From Bacteroidales bacterium (GTDB taxonomy: Bacteria > Bacteroidota > Bacteroidia > Bacteroidales > UBA7960), in the NCBI GenBank assembly GCA_003560165.1, contig PWJC01000027.1:1-55377 (forward strand): 55,377 nucleotides of DNA, given 5' to 3'. Both the position numbers and the translations under genes were made by a program. Below the pieces are notes generated by a model. That model saw only the letters and a program-made list of their open reading frames with translations. It was not told the origin of the DNA and ran no database searches. Position 1 is the first letter of the stretch. Every line of letters begins with the position of its first letter. This document shows, piece after piece, positions 44,145 through 54,285 of the stretch.

Positions 44145-44154
44145 AAGATACAAG

Positions 44155-44718
44155 ATGGAATCCGTTGCTGAGCGAGATCTGATCAACCGCATCCGGAGCG
44201 GGGAACCCGGGGCTTTTTCCGGGCTCCTGAGGCAGCATCAGCATACGGTGTATTCATTGATCGTTCAAATGGTTTCTTCGCGCGAAGATGCGGAAGAACT
44301 GACCCAGGATGTCTTTGTCAAGGCTTATCAGAAGATCGGTTCTTTTCGCGGCGAATCGGCAATCGCTACCTGGCTGTACCGCATTGCCTACAATACGGCC
44401 ATTTCGGCAGTCCGTAAAAAGAAACCAATGTTCACCGTCCTGGATGAAAAAACCATGTACGATGTCCCCGACGAGGTGGTTGACGAGGTGCTCAACCGCG
44501 ATCACGACGAAAACATGCTGCAAAGCATACAGCAAGCCATCGCACAGCTGCATCCTGACGAAAAGGCGCTGATTTCGCTGTACTACACCCAGGGCAGAAC
44601 GTTAAAGGAAGTGGCTTCCATCATGAACCTTAGCGGGGGCAATGCCAAAATAAAGCTTTTCAGAATCCGTAAAAAGATTGTACGTATCATCAGGCAGACA
44701 CAAAATGGACCGCGATAA
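44155..44718 (+). CDS. ECF RNA polymerase sigma factor
   Basis: The 187-residue protein has the two-domain sigma-70 ECF form. Region 2 is near residues 20-80 (FSGLLRQHQHTVYSLIVQMV, then DAEELTQDVFVKAYQKIGSF, and TWLYRIAYNTAISAVRKKK). Region 4 is near 120-180 (LHPDEKALISLYYTQGRTL, then LKEVASIMNLSGGNAKIKLF). No extra C-terminal domain is present. The gene overlaps the following small membrane protein by 14 bp, a classic sigma/anti-sigma layout, and has a self-type promoter. Confidence 0.93.
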   Translation: MESVAERDLINRIRSGEPGAFSGLLRQHQHTVYSLIVQMVSSREDAEELTQDVFVKAYQKIGSFRGESAIATWLYRIAYNTAISAVRKKKPMFTVLDEKTMYDVPDEVVDEVLNRDHDENMLQSIQQAIAQLHPDEKALISLYYTQGRTLKEVASIMNLSGGNAKIKLFRIRKKIVRIIRQTQNGPR

Positions 44719-45061
44719 AGCCCTTCGAAAGGCGCTGAGCCGGATTGAAGCACCCCTCCCCCATGGTTTCCACAACCGGGTAATGGACAGGATACACCGG
44801 GAAGCCGCACTCAGGGACAAACGGAATGATGCACTAAGCGTTGTGCTGGCAGGCATGGTTTCGTTGTTTCTTATAGCGGCTGCAGTATACCTGTTGGCCG
44901 TTTACTCCGGCTTCACTATGCCGGATTTGATCCCAACGGTACATCTTGATTTCCTGTCCGGCCCGTCAGTGGTTTATTCTGCAACCCTTGCAGCGATTGT
45001 CGTTGTATTGCTTTTGCTCGATCTTTTACTCAGGCAGATTATGGGCAGGGCTAATGAGTAG
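44705..45061 (+). CDS. Small two-helix membrane protein, putative anti-sigma factor
   Basis: From the ATG at 44705 the protein has 118 residues: a charged cytoplasmic N-terminus (about 1-45: DRDKALRKALSRIEAPLPHG, HNRVMDRIHREAALRDKR) and two transmembrane helices (about 50-72 and 93-115). It shows no zinc-binding HxxxCxxC anti-sigma domain. Its 14-bp overlap with the sigma gene and shared promoter suggest it is the membrane anti-sigma factor. I do not recognise the family; the assignment rests on position and topology. Confidence 0.65.
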   Translation: MDRDKALRKALSRIEAPLPHGFHNRVMDRIHREAALRDKRNDALSVVLAGMVSLFLIAAAVYLLAVYSGFTMPDLIPTVHLDFLSGPSVVYSATLAAIVVVLLLLDLLLRQIMGRANE

Positions 45062-45088
45062 TTCAGAAAACAAGCTCCCTCTGAAAAA

Positions 45089-45136
45089 CTGGTCGTTCAA
45101 AATTCGGGCTTTCCGGCACCAATTTTGAACGACCAG
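45089..45136 (-). terminator. 16-bp perfect palindrome, probable terminator of katG
   Basis: CTGGTCGTTCAAAATT (45089-45104) and its exact reverse complement (45121-45136) are separated by a 16-nt loop. On the minus strand the stem is followed by TTTTTC, fitting a Rho-independent terminator for katG, whose stop lies 150 bp upstream. A half copy of one arm (AATTTTGAACCAC) recurs at about 45232-45244, so it could alternatively be a small mobile or protein-binding element. Confidence 0.55.
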
Positions 45137-45285
45137 GCCAGCCCGCCATGGGCACTCATTCCGGATTGTTTGTTTTGCTGAATGCTTAGGCGGATCCGTT
45201 TGGTGACTAGCTTTTTTAATCCTGCAGACAAAATTTTGAACCACTACCCTTACGGTACATGCACTGTATTGGAAGCCGGGAAAGT

Positions 45286-47481
<2,196 letters not shown>

Positions 47482-47533
47482 TTAAAATTACTTTCTTATT
47501 CTGTCTTAACAAAATTTTGCTGCCAGTGTCAGC

Positions 47534-47746
47534 TTACCGGATAACCGGATCCTGAAAATTAACAAAAAACTTAAAAAGTTCAGCCTGACAAGACCAAAAG
47601 AACTCAGCAGCTGACTGACTGTTATCGTGCTTCTGATATAAACTTCGCTCAATGGCCCGAATATCCCGTATTCTTTCCGGGAACTCATCAAAACAATCAT
47701 CCCCAAAGTGCTTCCCTTGCTTTAAACGTTCAAGGCAGGGTCTTGT
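47534..47746 (-). pseudogene. Remnant of a RhuM-like virulence protein
   Basis: A 70-codon open frame with no start codon reads LERLKQGKHFGDDCFDEF, then PERIRDIRAIERSLYQK and SAAEFFWSCQAELFKFF. The FDE-LERIRDIR-SE-FYQK pattern is that of the RhuM family of accessory proteins often carried on mobile DNA; here the flanks and the rest of the domain are gone. The frame ends in TAA at 47534. It lies between katG and the AAA/DUF4143 gene. The identification is from memory of the motif and should be tested by profile search. Confidence 0.45.
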
Positions 47747-47762
47747 TTATAAGCCGCTGGCA

Positions 47763-48884
47763 TTATTCAATGCTCACGAATTCTCTAAAATTTTCTCTGT
47801 CAATTATCTTTGTCTCCGCATTATAGGTTTCAGTGAACGTTTTTGGTAATTTCTGATTATCCTTTTTCTTCAACTTAAATTCAAAGCCAAATATTTTCCC
47901 TCCATTTTCCTCTACGAAATCAACTTCTTGCTGTTGTTTCGTTCTCCAGAAATAGGTGTGAGCAAGACTCTGTTTGTACTCAATCTGCTTAATCCTTTCC
48001 GAGATAAGAAAATTCTCCCAGAGAGCACCTTTATCAATCCTTAATTCTATTGGACTGAAATTACCAATTACCATATTTCTTATGCCATTATCAAAAAAAT
48101 AAATCTTCTTATTTGTTTTTATTTCATTCCTAATGTTTCGGCTAAAACTACTCAGTTTAAAAACAATATACCCTTTTTCTAAAATGTCAATGTATTTACC
48201 AACTGTATTCTTATCCACGTTTACAGCTTGAGCTAATTCTGAATAGTTCACTTCACTCCCAATCTGAAGAGCTAAAGCCTGAACAAGCTTATCAAGAACC
48301 TCTGGCTTTCGTATGCCTGCATATGAAAGGATGTCTTTGTACAAATAGCTGTTTACTAAATTCCGTAAGATACTAACTTCGTCTCCCGCGTTATTTAGTA
48401 CATCAGGGTAAAACCCATAAAGTAATCTATTCTCTAAACTCTGCTCCGCGTATAAAAAACCATGATGGTTTTCATATTCTTCCCACGAAATTGGGAATAA
48501 CTGATATTCCCATTTTCTACCAGTTAGAGGTTCATTGATTTTATTTGACAAATCAAAAGAGGAAGAGGCACTTGCAAACAATTGAACGTTTTTAAACCTA
48601 TCTGTTATTATTTTCATAGTAAGCCCTATTCCCTCAATTCTTTGAGCTTCATCAATGAAGACATACTTATAATCGCCTATAATTCTCCGAATCTGTTCTG
48701 TATTCGGCTCTGTTAATAACGTTCGTGTTTTGGGATCATCTCCATCAAGCAGCAGATAATCTTTTGATGCAAGGATCGATTCGATTAGCGTTGTTTTTCC
48801 CACTTGTCGTGAACCGATGACAACAATCGCTTTACCTGAATCGATTCGAGTCTTTATTCTGTCACTAAGATATCTTGAGTACAT
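47763..48884 (-). CDS. AAA-family ATPase with C-terminal DUF4143 domain
   Basis: The 373-residue protein has an N-terminal AAA_14 ATPase (Walker A VIGSRQVGKTTLIE at about 22-35, Walker B YVFIDEAQRIEGIG at about 74-87) and a C-terminal DUF4143 region (ALWENFLISERIKQ, then YFWRTKQQQEVDFV and FGFEFKLKKK), the last part having the pattern of a PD-(D/E)xK-like nuclease fold. A winged-helix linker lies near residues 205-240. These proteins are common in accessory regions; their function is not settled. Its base composition is AT-rich and unlike the left arm of the window, consistent with acquisition. Confidence 0.9.
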   Translation of the reverse strand: MYSRYLSDRIKTRIDSGKAIVVIGSRQVGKTTLIESILASKDYLLLDGDDPKTRTLLTEPNTEQIRRIIGDYKYVFIDEAQRIEGIGLTMKIITDRFKNVQLFASASSSFDLSNKINEPLTGRKWEYQLFPISWEEYENHHGFLYAEQSLENRLLYGFYPDVLNNAGDEVSILRNLVNSYLYKDILSYAGIRKPEVLDKLVQALALQIGSEVNYSELAQAVNVDKNTVGKYIDILEKGYIVFKLSSFSRNIRNEIKTNKKIYFFDNGIRNMVIGNFSPIELRIDKGALWENFLISERIKQIEYKQSLAHTYFWRTKQQQEVDFVEENGGKIFGFEFKLKKKDNQKLPKTFTETYNAETKIIDRENFREFVSIE

Positions 48885-48938
48885 TGTTTTTCTTACGAAG
48901 GTAATAACTTTTAGTGATCATATTCACCAAAAGATATG

Positions 48939-49189
48939 TCATTCTGTGAACCTAAACTCTCGATCCTTCAATAGTCTTTCAACTCTTTCTCTGGAGTCAA
49001 AAGCAATGGCTAAGAATTCAATATCATGTCGGTTTTTGTACTTATCTGCCAATTTGTTCAACCCGGGTATCGCTGCAATGCACGGACCACATCCTGAATG
49101 CCAATAGTTTATCACACATGTTTACCCTGCAAATCAGCAACATTTAGTTTTGTCCCGTTTAATAATTTGTCCGGCTTTTTGTTGCAATA
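48939..49189 (-). pseudogene. Frameshifted TlpA-like thioredoxin remnant
   Basis: On the minus strand an open stretch from 49189 encodes LLNGTKLNVADLQGKHV and ends in TGA; shifting by one base near 49113-49118 (GTGTG in place of a likely GTGGTG) restores INYWHSGCGPCIAAIPGLNK, followed by HDIEFLAIAFDSRERVERLL and a stop at 48939. CGPC is the redox-active thioredoxin motif and the flanking pattern is that of TlpA/ResA proteins. The N-terminal part of the gene is missing. So this is a decayed gene, broken by truncation and one frameshift. Confidence 0.75.
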
Positions 49190-49531
49190 TCAGTGGCTCC
49201 GTTTAAGCGCTATACTTAGTTGAACATTCACCCCGGGTATTTCGAATGTTCAAACCCTTTTCCATGTTTTTTGGCGCATAATTTACCTGTTGGGCTTGAG
49301 ATTAAAGATCCGACGTTCAGTAAGCTGCTCATATTGGCCCTAGGAACTTGTCCTTGACTTCACTCGTCAACTTAAACATGCATTTTGTCGGGTACTGTGT
49401 TGCTTTGTACAATTCATAGTCTTCCTGGTTTTGGCTCAATATGTAATTCGATCGTTCCCTGCAAAACGAATCCAAAAGCCCGGGGAGAAGAAAATCCACC
49501 CAGACACACAAAGTGCAACACCAGCTCAGAT
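49190..49531. other. Gap with one short palindrome, no recognisable gene
   Basis: This 342-bp gap contains a 10-bp inverted repeat (TTGAACATTC at 49220-49229, GAATGTTCAA at 49244-49253; 14-nt loop) and a 68-codon minus frame at 49329-49535 whose translation I cannot relate to any family. The sequence is probably decayed remains of lost genes. I see no RNA gene. Confidence 0.45.
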
Positions 49532-50581
49532 TCATGGTGTCACGGTACCATTTGTTGAGTCATTCTGGACAACTTTGGCTATCCGCCGCATAAGATATCC
49601 AAGAATATCAGATCCTGTTATGATGCGCTTCTCCTGATGTGTCCAATAGATAATCAGGTCTTTGTCAATAACATTATCTCCAGGCTTTTCTTTTTCAACA
49701 GTAAGTTTAGTTAACACAGTTCCCAAACGACTTTTCGGATCGCTGATAATAAGTGGCTTATGACATGCCTCAGTCGGCTGGAACGTGTTTTTGTTAAAAA
49801 GCGCATTCCGCAAAAATAAAGGCGCATTAAGCACCATTTTTGGTTGTCTGGTTGTGCCGTCCATTAAAATAACCCATTTTTTGCCCGAAGCTGCGATACA
49901 CCTTAATAATTCATCATCAGTAGTGGACCCGAATTTTGGGAAAACAGGTTTGCCTTTATCAAATTGCAGCTCCAGAATGCTTTGCGGATCGATTACCTCT
50001 CCCTCGTTGCTGATTAGTATGTCATCAAGATCCAAAAAGTTAACGGCACCAGTTGCCTCTACTGAACTTAATTCAGTTTCTGATTCAAGTGCATGATGTT
50101 TCAGCAAGTTGCGTAATTCTTTTTCCCTGAACCAAGGAATAGCCTCTTCGCCGATTAGTTTATCAAGTATCATACCCGTTGGTCTAGAAATGGGATAGAA
50201 AAGAACTTTGTAAATTTTTAATACCGGTGCCAGTTTTGCACCAATTCTTAGTGCATGCCGGGTGAAATAGGCCTGCGGAAAAATTTCACCAACAATGGTT
50301 ATAACGAAGGTTGAGAATAAAAAAGAAGCCGCACCAATAAGAACCGAGTTTACAAGTAATGTTAATAAAACATTGATGCTTACATTACCCCACAGAATGG
50401 TGGCAAGCGTATAGTTGGAGTCACGCCTGAGTTCAAGCACACTCATGGCAAATTGGTCTCCATTTTCAGCGGCTACCTCCAATCTGAGCCTGCTGAGACT
50501 GAATAGCGCAATGTTAAGCCCGGACATCGTGGCCGATTGCGAAATACAAATGACAATACCTACCCAGATCCAGATTTCCAT
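49532..50581 (-). CDS. CNNM/DUF21-domain membrane protein
   Basis: The 349-residue protein has the CNNM transmembrane (DUF21) domain: helices near residues 5-25, 60-80 and 85-110, with the family features MSGLNIALFSLSRLRLEV and VGEIFPQAYFTRHALRIG, followed by a cytoplasmic part that probably corresponds to a degenerate CBS pair. Relatives are Mg2+/Co2+ efflux-type proteins (CorC/HlyC, CNNM). It follows the amylase gene by 11 bp on the same strand, so the two share a transcript. The tie between a metal-transport-like protein and an amylase is unexplained. Confidence 0.85.
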   Translation of the reverse strand: MEIWIWVGIVICISQSATMSGLNIALFSLSRLRLEVAAENGDQFAMSVLELRRDSNYTLATILWGNVSINVLLTLLVNSVLIGAASFLFSTFVITIVGEIFPQAYFTRHALRIGAKLAPVLKIYKVLFYPISRPTGMILDKLIGEEAIPWFREKELRNLLKHHALESETELSSVEATGAVNFLDLDDILISNEGEVIDPQSILELQFDKGKPVFPKFGSTTDDELLRCIAASGKKWVILMDGTTRQPKMVLNAPLFLRNALFNKNTFQPTEACHKPLIISDPKSRLGTVLTKLTVEKEKPGDNVIDKDLIIYWTHQEKRIITGSDILGYLMRRIAKVVQNDSTNGTVTP

Positions 50582-50592
50582 ATCATAAATTT

Positions 50593-52068
50593 TTATTCAG
50601 GAACCCAAACAGAAACAGACCTCCCTTTACATAAAAACTCACCCCAACCATCTTTATTGGTTTTTACTCGTTCGGAAACATGTTCTGTAATATCCCTGTA
50701 TGTAGTTTCGGGAGCACCGGTTTCCATATGCTTTTTACCATCTTCACCATTGCTTAGCAACACTGCCATGCCCCGGGGATGTTCATCGTTGCCGCTTCGT
50801 GTCCAGCCCACGCAGTTTGGGTGGTTAAAATAGTCATATTGCTCACCCCAGGCATGATCTCTGCGAGCCCTTAAAAAGCTATCAATCATCCATTTATGAC
50901 TGGGCATATGAATTTCGTATTCATTGCCATCTTTTCCTTTGTCTTTGTAAGATGTGCCATAATAATCGGCTGCAAACACACAGGGATAGCCATCGCGGCG
51001 CAACAAAATCAGTGCATAGGCCATTGGCTTGAACCAGGGTTCAACGACCGATTCAAGGGATTGAAGTGGTTGTGAATCATGATTGCTCACCAGTGTTACA
51101 GCAAGGGTGGGATGTACTGCCACCAGTGAATTATCAAAAATTCTTTGCAGGTCATAATCCTTACCCTGCTTTCCTGCAGCAGCAAAATTGTAATGCAATC
51201 TCACATCAAACAGCATCATGCTGCCATCGGTTTGCTTTATGAAATGGTTTGCGGCTTCACTTTCTCCCGACCAATATTCGCCTACGGCAAAAAGGTCGCG
51301 TTTGCTGTGATAACGCATATGACTTAACCAATCCAGAAAAAAGCTTGATTTCACATGTTTTACAGCATCGAACCTGAAACCATCAACTCCGGTGGTTTTA
51401 AGATACCACTCCCCCCAATAAAACAATTCCTTCTCTACATCAGGATTGTTGATGTCGAGATTGCAACCCATAAGGTAATCAAAGTTTCCTTTTTCCAGGT
51501 CCACGCTGTCGTCAAAAGATTTGCCCTCAAAAAGGTAAATGGCATCACTCTTTTCATCCAATGCATTGTAATCAGCAGCATTAAAATGCCACCAGTGCCA
51601 GTGCAATTCGGAGTATTTTCCTTTTCTGCCCGGAAAAGTAAAGTTTGTCCAGGCTTTTATGGTTTGCAGTTCGCCTATAGCTTCGTGCCTGTTATCAGGA
51701 TTGTAAGGTGTTGCTTTAAACTCTTCCTGGTGATCAGCACCCAGTTTATGATTGAAAACAATATCGGCATAAACTCTTAATCCCGCTTTTTGTGCTGTTT
51801 TGATGGCCTTAAGATATTCATCGCGGGTACCGTACTTGGTGCGTACCGAACCTTTCTGGTCAAACTCACCCAGGTCAAAAAGATCGTACACGCCATAGCC
51901 TACATCGTTTCCTCCACCGGTACCCTTGTAGGCGGGAGGAAGCCATACAGAGGTTATACCGGCTTTTACAAGTTCATGAGCTTTTTCAGAAAGCTGTTTC
52001 CATAAAGTACCATCGGCAGGAGTGTACCAGTGGAAATACTGCATCATTGCACCATTATATTCTGCCAT
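50593..52068 (-). CDS. Cytoplasmic alpha-amylase (GH13)
   Basis: From the ATG at 52068 the protein has 491 residues and no signal peptide. The GH13 signature regions are YADIVFNHK (I), GFRFDAVKH with the nucleophile Asp (II), FAVGEYW with the acid/base Glu (III) and TLVSNHDSQP with the third Asp (IV). An N-terminal GAMMQYFHWYTPADGTLW fits the liquefying cytoplasmic type (GH13_5). It hydrolyses alpha-1,4-glucans such as glycogen or imported maltodextrins. It leads a two-gene unit with the CNNM-like gene; a 33-bp repeat lies 31 bp before its start. Confidence 0.95.
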   Translation of the reverse strand: MAEYNGAMMQYFHWYTPADGTLWKQLSEKAHELVKAGITSVWLPPAYKGTGGGNDVGYGVYDLFDLGEFDQKGSVRTKYGTRDEYLKAIKTAQKAGLRVYADIVFNHKLGADHQEEFKATPYNPDNRHEAIGELQTIKAWTNFTFPGRKGKYSELHWHWWHFNAADYNALDEKSDAIYLFEGKSFDDSVDLEKGNFDYLMGCNLDINNPDVEKELFYWGEWYLKTTGVDGFRFDAVKHVKSSFFLDWLSHMRYHSKRDLFAVGEYWSGESEAANHFIKQTDGSMMLFDVRLHYNFAAAGKQGKDYDLQRIFDNSLVAVHPTLAVTLVSNHDSQPLQSLESVVEPWFKPMAYALILLRRDGYPCVFAADYYGTSYKDKGKDGNEYEIHMPSHKWMIDSFLRARRDHAWGEQYDYFNHPNCVGWTRSGNDEHPRGMAVLLSNGEDGKKHMETGAPETTYRDITEHVSERVKTNKDGWGEFLCKGRSVSVWVPE

Positions 52069-52098
52069 AATTGTCTGTATTGGTTTGTTTCTCTTTCG

Positions 52099-52131
52099 CT
52101 TGTGCACAACGCCCCCCGGGATTGGTGCAGT
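52099..52131. repeat. Copy 1 of a 32-33 bp element upstream of the amylase gene
   Basis: The plus-strand segment starts CTTGTGCACAACGCCCC and ends CCGGGATTGGTGCAGT. It matches copy 2 at 54860-54891 at nearly all positions, differing by one extra C and four or so substitutions. Both lie 30-40 bp before the start of a minus-strand gene. A degenerate third match, CCCGGGTTGGCACGGG, lies at about 52222-52237. Confidence 0.7.
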
Positions 52132-52339
52132 ACGGTGTTAATTTGATGCTTCATAGGACAAGATCTATCCGTTATCAGTCCGATTATTCCCGGACCCGGC
52201 GGTATGCAAAATGAGTTTCTGCCCGGGTTGGCACGGGATCCAAAAGCTCCCAAACATGCCCGTCGTATATCGGCACAGGGGGTCAACCTGGTCCGGCATG
52301 TTCATTTGTCGGATAATGTTCCCAAATGATGCTGAGCAC
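52132..52339. repeat. Gap with an 8-bp inverted repeat downstream of the FISUMP gene
   Basis: AACATGCC at 52253-52260 pairs with GGCATGTT at 52295-52302 around a 34-nt interval that itself contains short complementary stretches. It starts just after the FISUMP stop. No gene is visible in the gap between 52131 and 52339. Confidence 0.45.
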
Positions 52340-53137
52340 TCAATCCCTTATGCAACGGACACTGAACCCGCTGGATTTATCAGGGAAATATCGACCTAAA
52401 TTACCAAGATCCTTGCTTGCTTCCCTCGACCAGGCATAATTGACGGAGTGTTCATCAGCAGACCACCAATAACCGGTCGTTCCCAGCAGGAAATATTCCC
52501 CGGAGGGGATCCGGCTGCCACCAGGCAGAAGTGACAATCCAAACGCATTCATCCCATAATGCGTATCGTGCGGGTCCCATCGCGGGTGCCTGGATGTATT
52601 GAAGCCACCGCCCAGCGGCGAGTTCGCCTGCCTGCATGATTTCAGAGCGTTTCCCACACCATCAACGTCACTGATGCCCCAAAGGTTATGTAAATCATGT
52701 TTTGCCATCAGGGAATCAACCAGCTGCGTCCAATCACCATCGCTGGGCACGGACCACCCCTCCGGGCACAGACTGCCCGTTTGTACTGCATGCCAATTGT
52801 ATAAAGCACCATAGGCTTCCAATACCTCTTCGGCAGTATGAAACCCTGTAATGCTATCGTGCGGATAAATCGCATAAGCACCTTCTGTGGTGTTCTCCCA
52901 TTCATGGTCATTGAAATCCGTTGGTATCGGATCTCCGTTGGTATACCTGGTAACACGCAGGTTTTCTACCATCCACTCCTGTTCTCCAATGACAACCGTT
53001 CTGTATGCATTGCCATCAATATCTGCTACAGTACCATACTCAAAGTGGTTATCCGGGGCCGTCTCATCATCATCGCTGCAGCTGTAAAGTGCCACAGGTA
53101 ATAATCCCAAAAGGGCAACTGCAATGATCCAAAGCAC
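52340..53137 (-). CDS. FISUMP-domain lipoprotein
   Basis: The 265-residue product has a lipoprotein signal (VALLGLLPVALYSCSDDD, lipobox LYSC) and the Fibrobacter succinogenes major paralogous domain: VVIGEQEWMVENLRVTRY, GALYNWHAVQTGSLCPEGW, VPSDGDWTQLVDSL and GYWWSADEHSV. FISUMP proteins are surface-exposed and often in large paralogous families; function is unknown. The only start in frame is GTG at 53137. An ATG AAT CAA AAA CAA ATG lies just upstream in another frame, so a one-base shift near 53137-53140 may have separated the true start from the gene. Confidence 0.85.
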   Translation of the reverse strand: MLWIIAVALLGLLPVALYSCSDDDETAPDNHFEYGTVADIDGNAYRTVVIGEQEWMVENLRVTRYTNGDPIPTDFNDHEWENTTEGAYAIYPHDSITGFHTAEEVLEAYGALYNWHAVQTGSLCPEGWSVPSDGDWTQLVDSLMAKHDLHNLWGISDVDGVGNALKSCRQANSPLGGGFNTSRHPRWDPHDTHYGMNAFGLSLLPGGSRIPSGEYFLLGTTGYWWSADEHSVNYAWSREASKDLGNLGRYFPDKSSGFSVRCIRD

Positions 53138-53297
53138 ATTTGTTTTTGATTCATGGCGGTCTTATTAGACGGCCAAGGTATAGATAATATGTATACAAAC
53201 ATTAACAGCACCTGGCGAATTCAACCGAAACATATCACTGCACTCCTGTTCCCGGGTTTCCTGTATTGTTGATCCCATGTTAACTGAATCTGAAATT

Positions 53298-53320
53298 CCC
53301 GGCAACAACCCCTCGCCGGG
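53298..53320. repeat. Short GC hairpin between CPBP and FISUMP genes
   Basis: CCCGGC (53298-53303) and GCCGGG (53315-53320) form a 6-bp stem with an 11-nt loop. No T-run follows on either strand. The rest of the 257-bp gap (53138-53394) shows no gene. It may mark the end of the CPBP transcript or be part of an intergenic palindrome; role unknown. Confidence 0.35.
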
Positions 53321-53394
53321 CCTTGATGACCGCTCAGGGTTCTATTTATTATGTGTAGTCGGAGGCACATATTTCGTTCTTTCATAAGATATGA

Positions 53395-54126
53395 TCATGA
53401 AATAATTCCTAATGCCACCATAATTTGAACTGGAGCCCCAAGTATTGCATGGATTATAATTGCTGTTGTTGTGTTCTTTGTTTTGTAAACGATAAATGGG
53501 ATCATCAAGAAAATTGGGATTGATACTATGATCATAATCATTCCAAATCCCAAATGGAAAACCAGATGAAAAAGTCCGTTAATAAGCCATGCGCGTCCAC
53601 CAATACTTAATTCTTGTCTTGGAAGAGTATATCCCCTCCAAAGCATTTCTTCTCCAACATAATTAAAGAAAAAAAACACCGGCAGTAATAGTAGAAAAAA
53701 ACGTTCCTTGCCAATTAGCTGACTTGTTTCTATGGGTGAAATGTCTTTTATATCCGAAATATCAATACCCAATGGCAGAGTTGTTAACAAATAAGTTATT
53801 CCCCCGGCTAAGAATCCTGCAATCAGCAAGCCTCCAAAAGTCCAAGCCCAATCGGAGCCCTTCATTTTTTTAATGAACAAACGACTCAAAATAGTTTTCT
53901 TGTCGAGATTAAAGCCGTCTTTTTTTATGAATACCAATGTGACTGAAAATAATGGTAAGAAAAGAAGAAAAGTCCCTACCAAAAGCCAACTTGCATATGA
54001 ACTTAGTGACAGGATGTTTGCAACAAATGGCACTGTCCATTTCATGTGAAGCCAGAATAAAACGCCTGGTATCAAAAAAAGAAGCAATGAACGAATAATA
54101 CTTATAGGCTTGATTGAGCTATCCAT
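53395..54126 (-). CDS. CPBP-family intramembrane protease (Abi/CAAX-like)
   Basis: The 243-residue polytopic protein has seven or so hydrophobic segments and the CPBP signatures: NYVGEEMLWRGYTLPRQE (motif EExxxR with paired glutamates) and INGLFHLVFHLGFG (the FxxxH-type motif with conserved histidine). CPBP proteins cleave substrates inside the membrane or act in bacteriocin self-immunity; the role here is not known. It is on the same strand as its neighbours, with long gaps on both sides and AT-rich codon use, as expected for a cassette-like gene. Confidence 0.9.
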   Translation of the reverse strand: MDSSIKPISIIRSLLLFLIPGVLFWLHMKWTVPFVANILSLSSYASWLLVGTFLLFLPLFSVTLVFIKKDGFNLDKKTILSRLFIKKMKGSDWAWTFGGLLIAGFLAGGITYLLTTLPLGIDISDIKDISPIETSQLIGKERFFLLLLPVFFFFNYVGEEMLWRGYTLPRQELSIGGRAWLINGLFHLVFHLGFGMIMIIVSIPIFLMIPFIVYKTKNTTTAIIIHAILGAPVQIMVALGIIS

Positions 54127-54165
54127 TATTCAAAGTCCCCTTAGTTTTGATCCAATTACACATAT

Positions 54166-54277
54166 CGTTACTGGTATAGCCACAGTAGCGGGATTGCGGG
54201 CAGCTCACCTAGCCACCGTGATTAATCTCACGCGGAGCAGAACGATTCAATTCACAAATATCCTCGCCAGTGGTTAT
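54166..54277. repeat. Concentric imperfect palindrome of about 110 bp between DUF6933 and CPBP genes
   Basis: CGTTACTGGTAT at the left edge and the complementary ATCCTCGCCAGTGGTTAT at the right share ACTGG/CCAGT arms (54170-54174 and 54267-54271) and TAT/ATA next to them. The centre holds CGTGA - 6 nt - TCACG (54217-54232). The two symmetry centres coincide within about 4 bp, so the whole segment can fold into one long imperfect hairpin. This is the general form of folded recombination sites such as attC, but no integron-integrase core site is proven. Confidence 0.5.
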
Positions 54278-54285
54278 ATTGGGTA

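Noticed and set aside
44092-44154. Upstream ATG at 44092 as the sigma factor start
   Set aside because: The ECF promoter and its -10 box would lie inside the coding sequence; the ATG at 44155 gives the standard family N-terminus.
47506-47706. 66-residue minus-strand reading frame upstream of katG
   Set aside because: Another frame over the same bases matches a RhuM-like pattern better, so this frame is probably a by-product of the remnant.
49329-49535. 68-residue minus-strand reading frame as a gene
   Set aside because: The translation matches no family I know, has no promoter or neighbour support, and lies in a decayed stretch.
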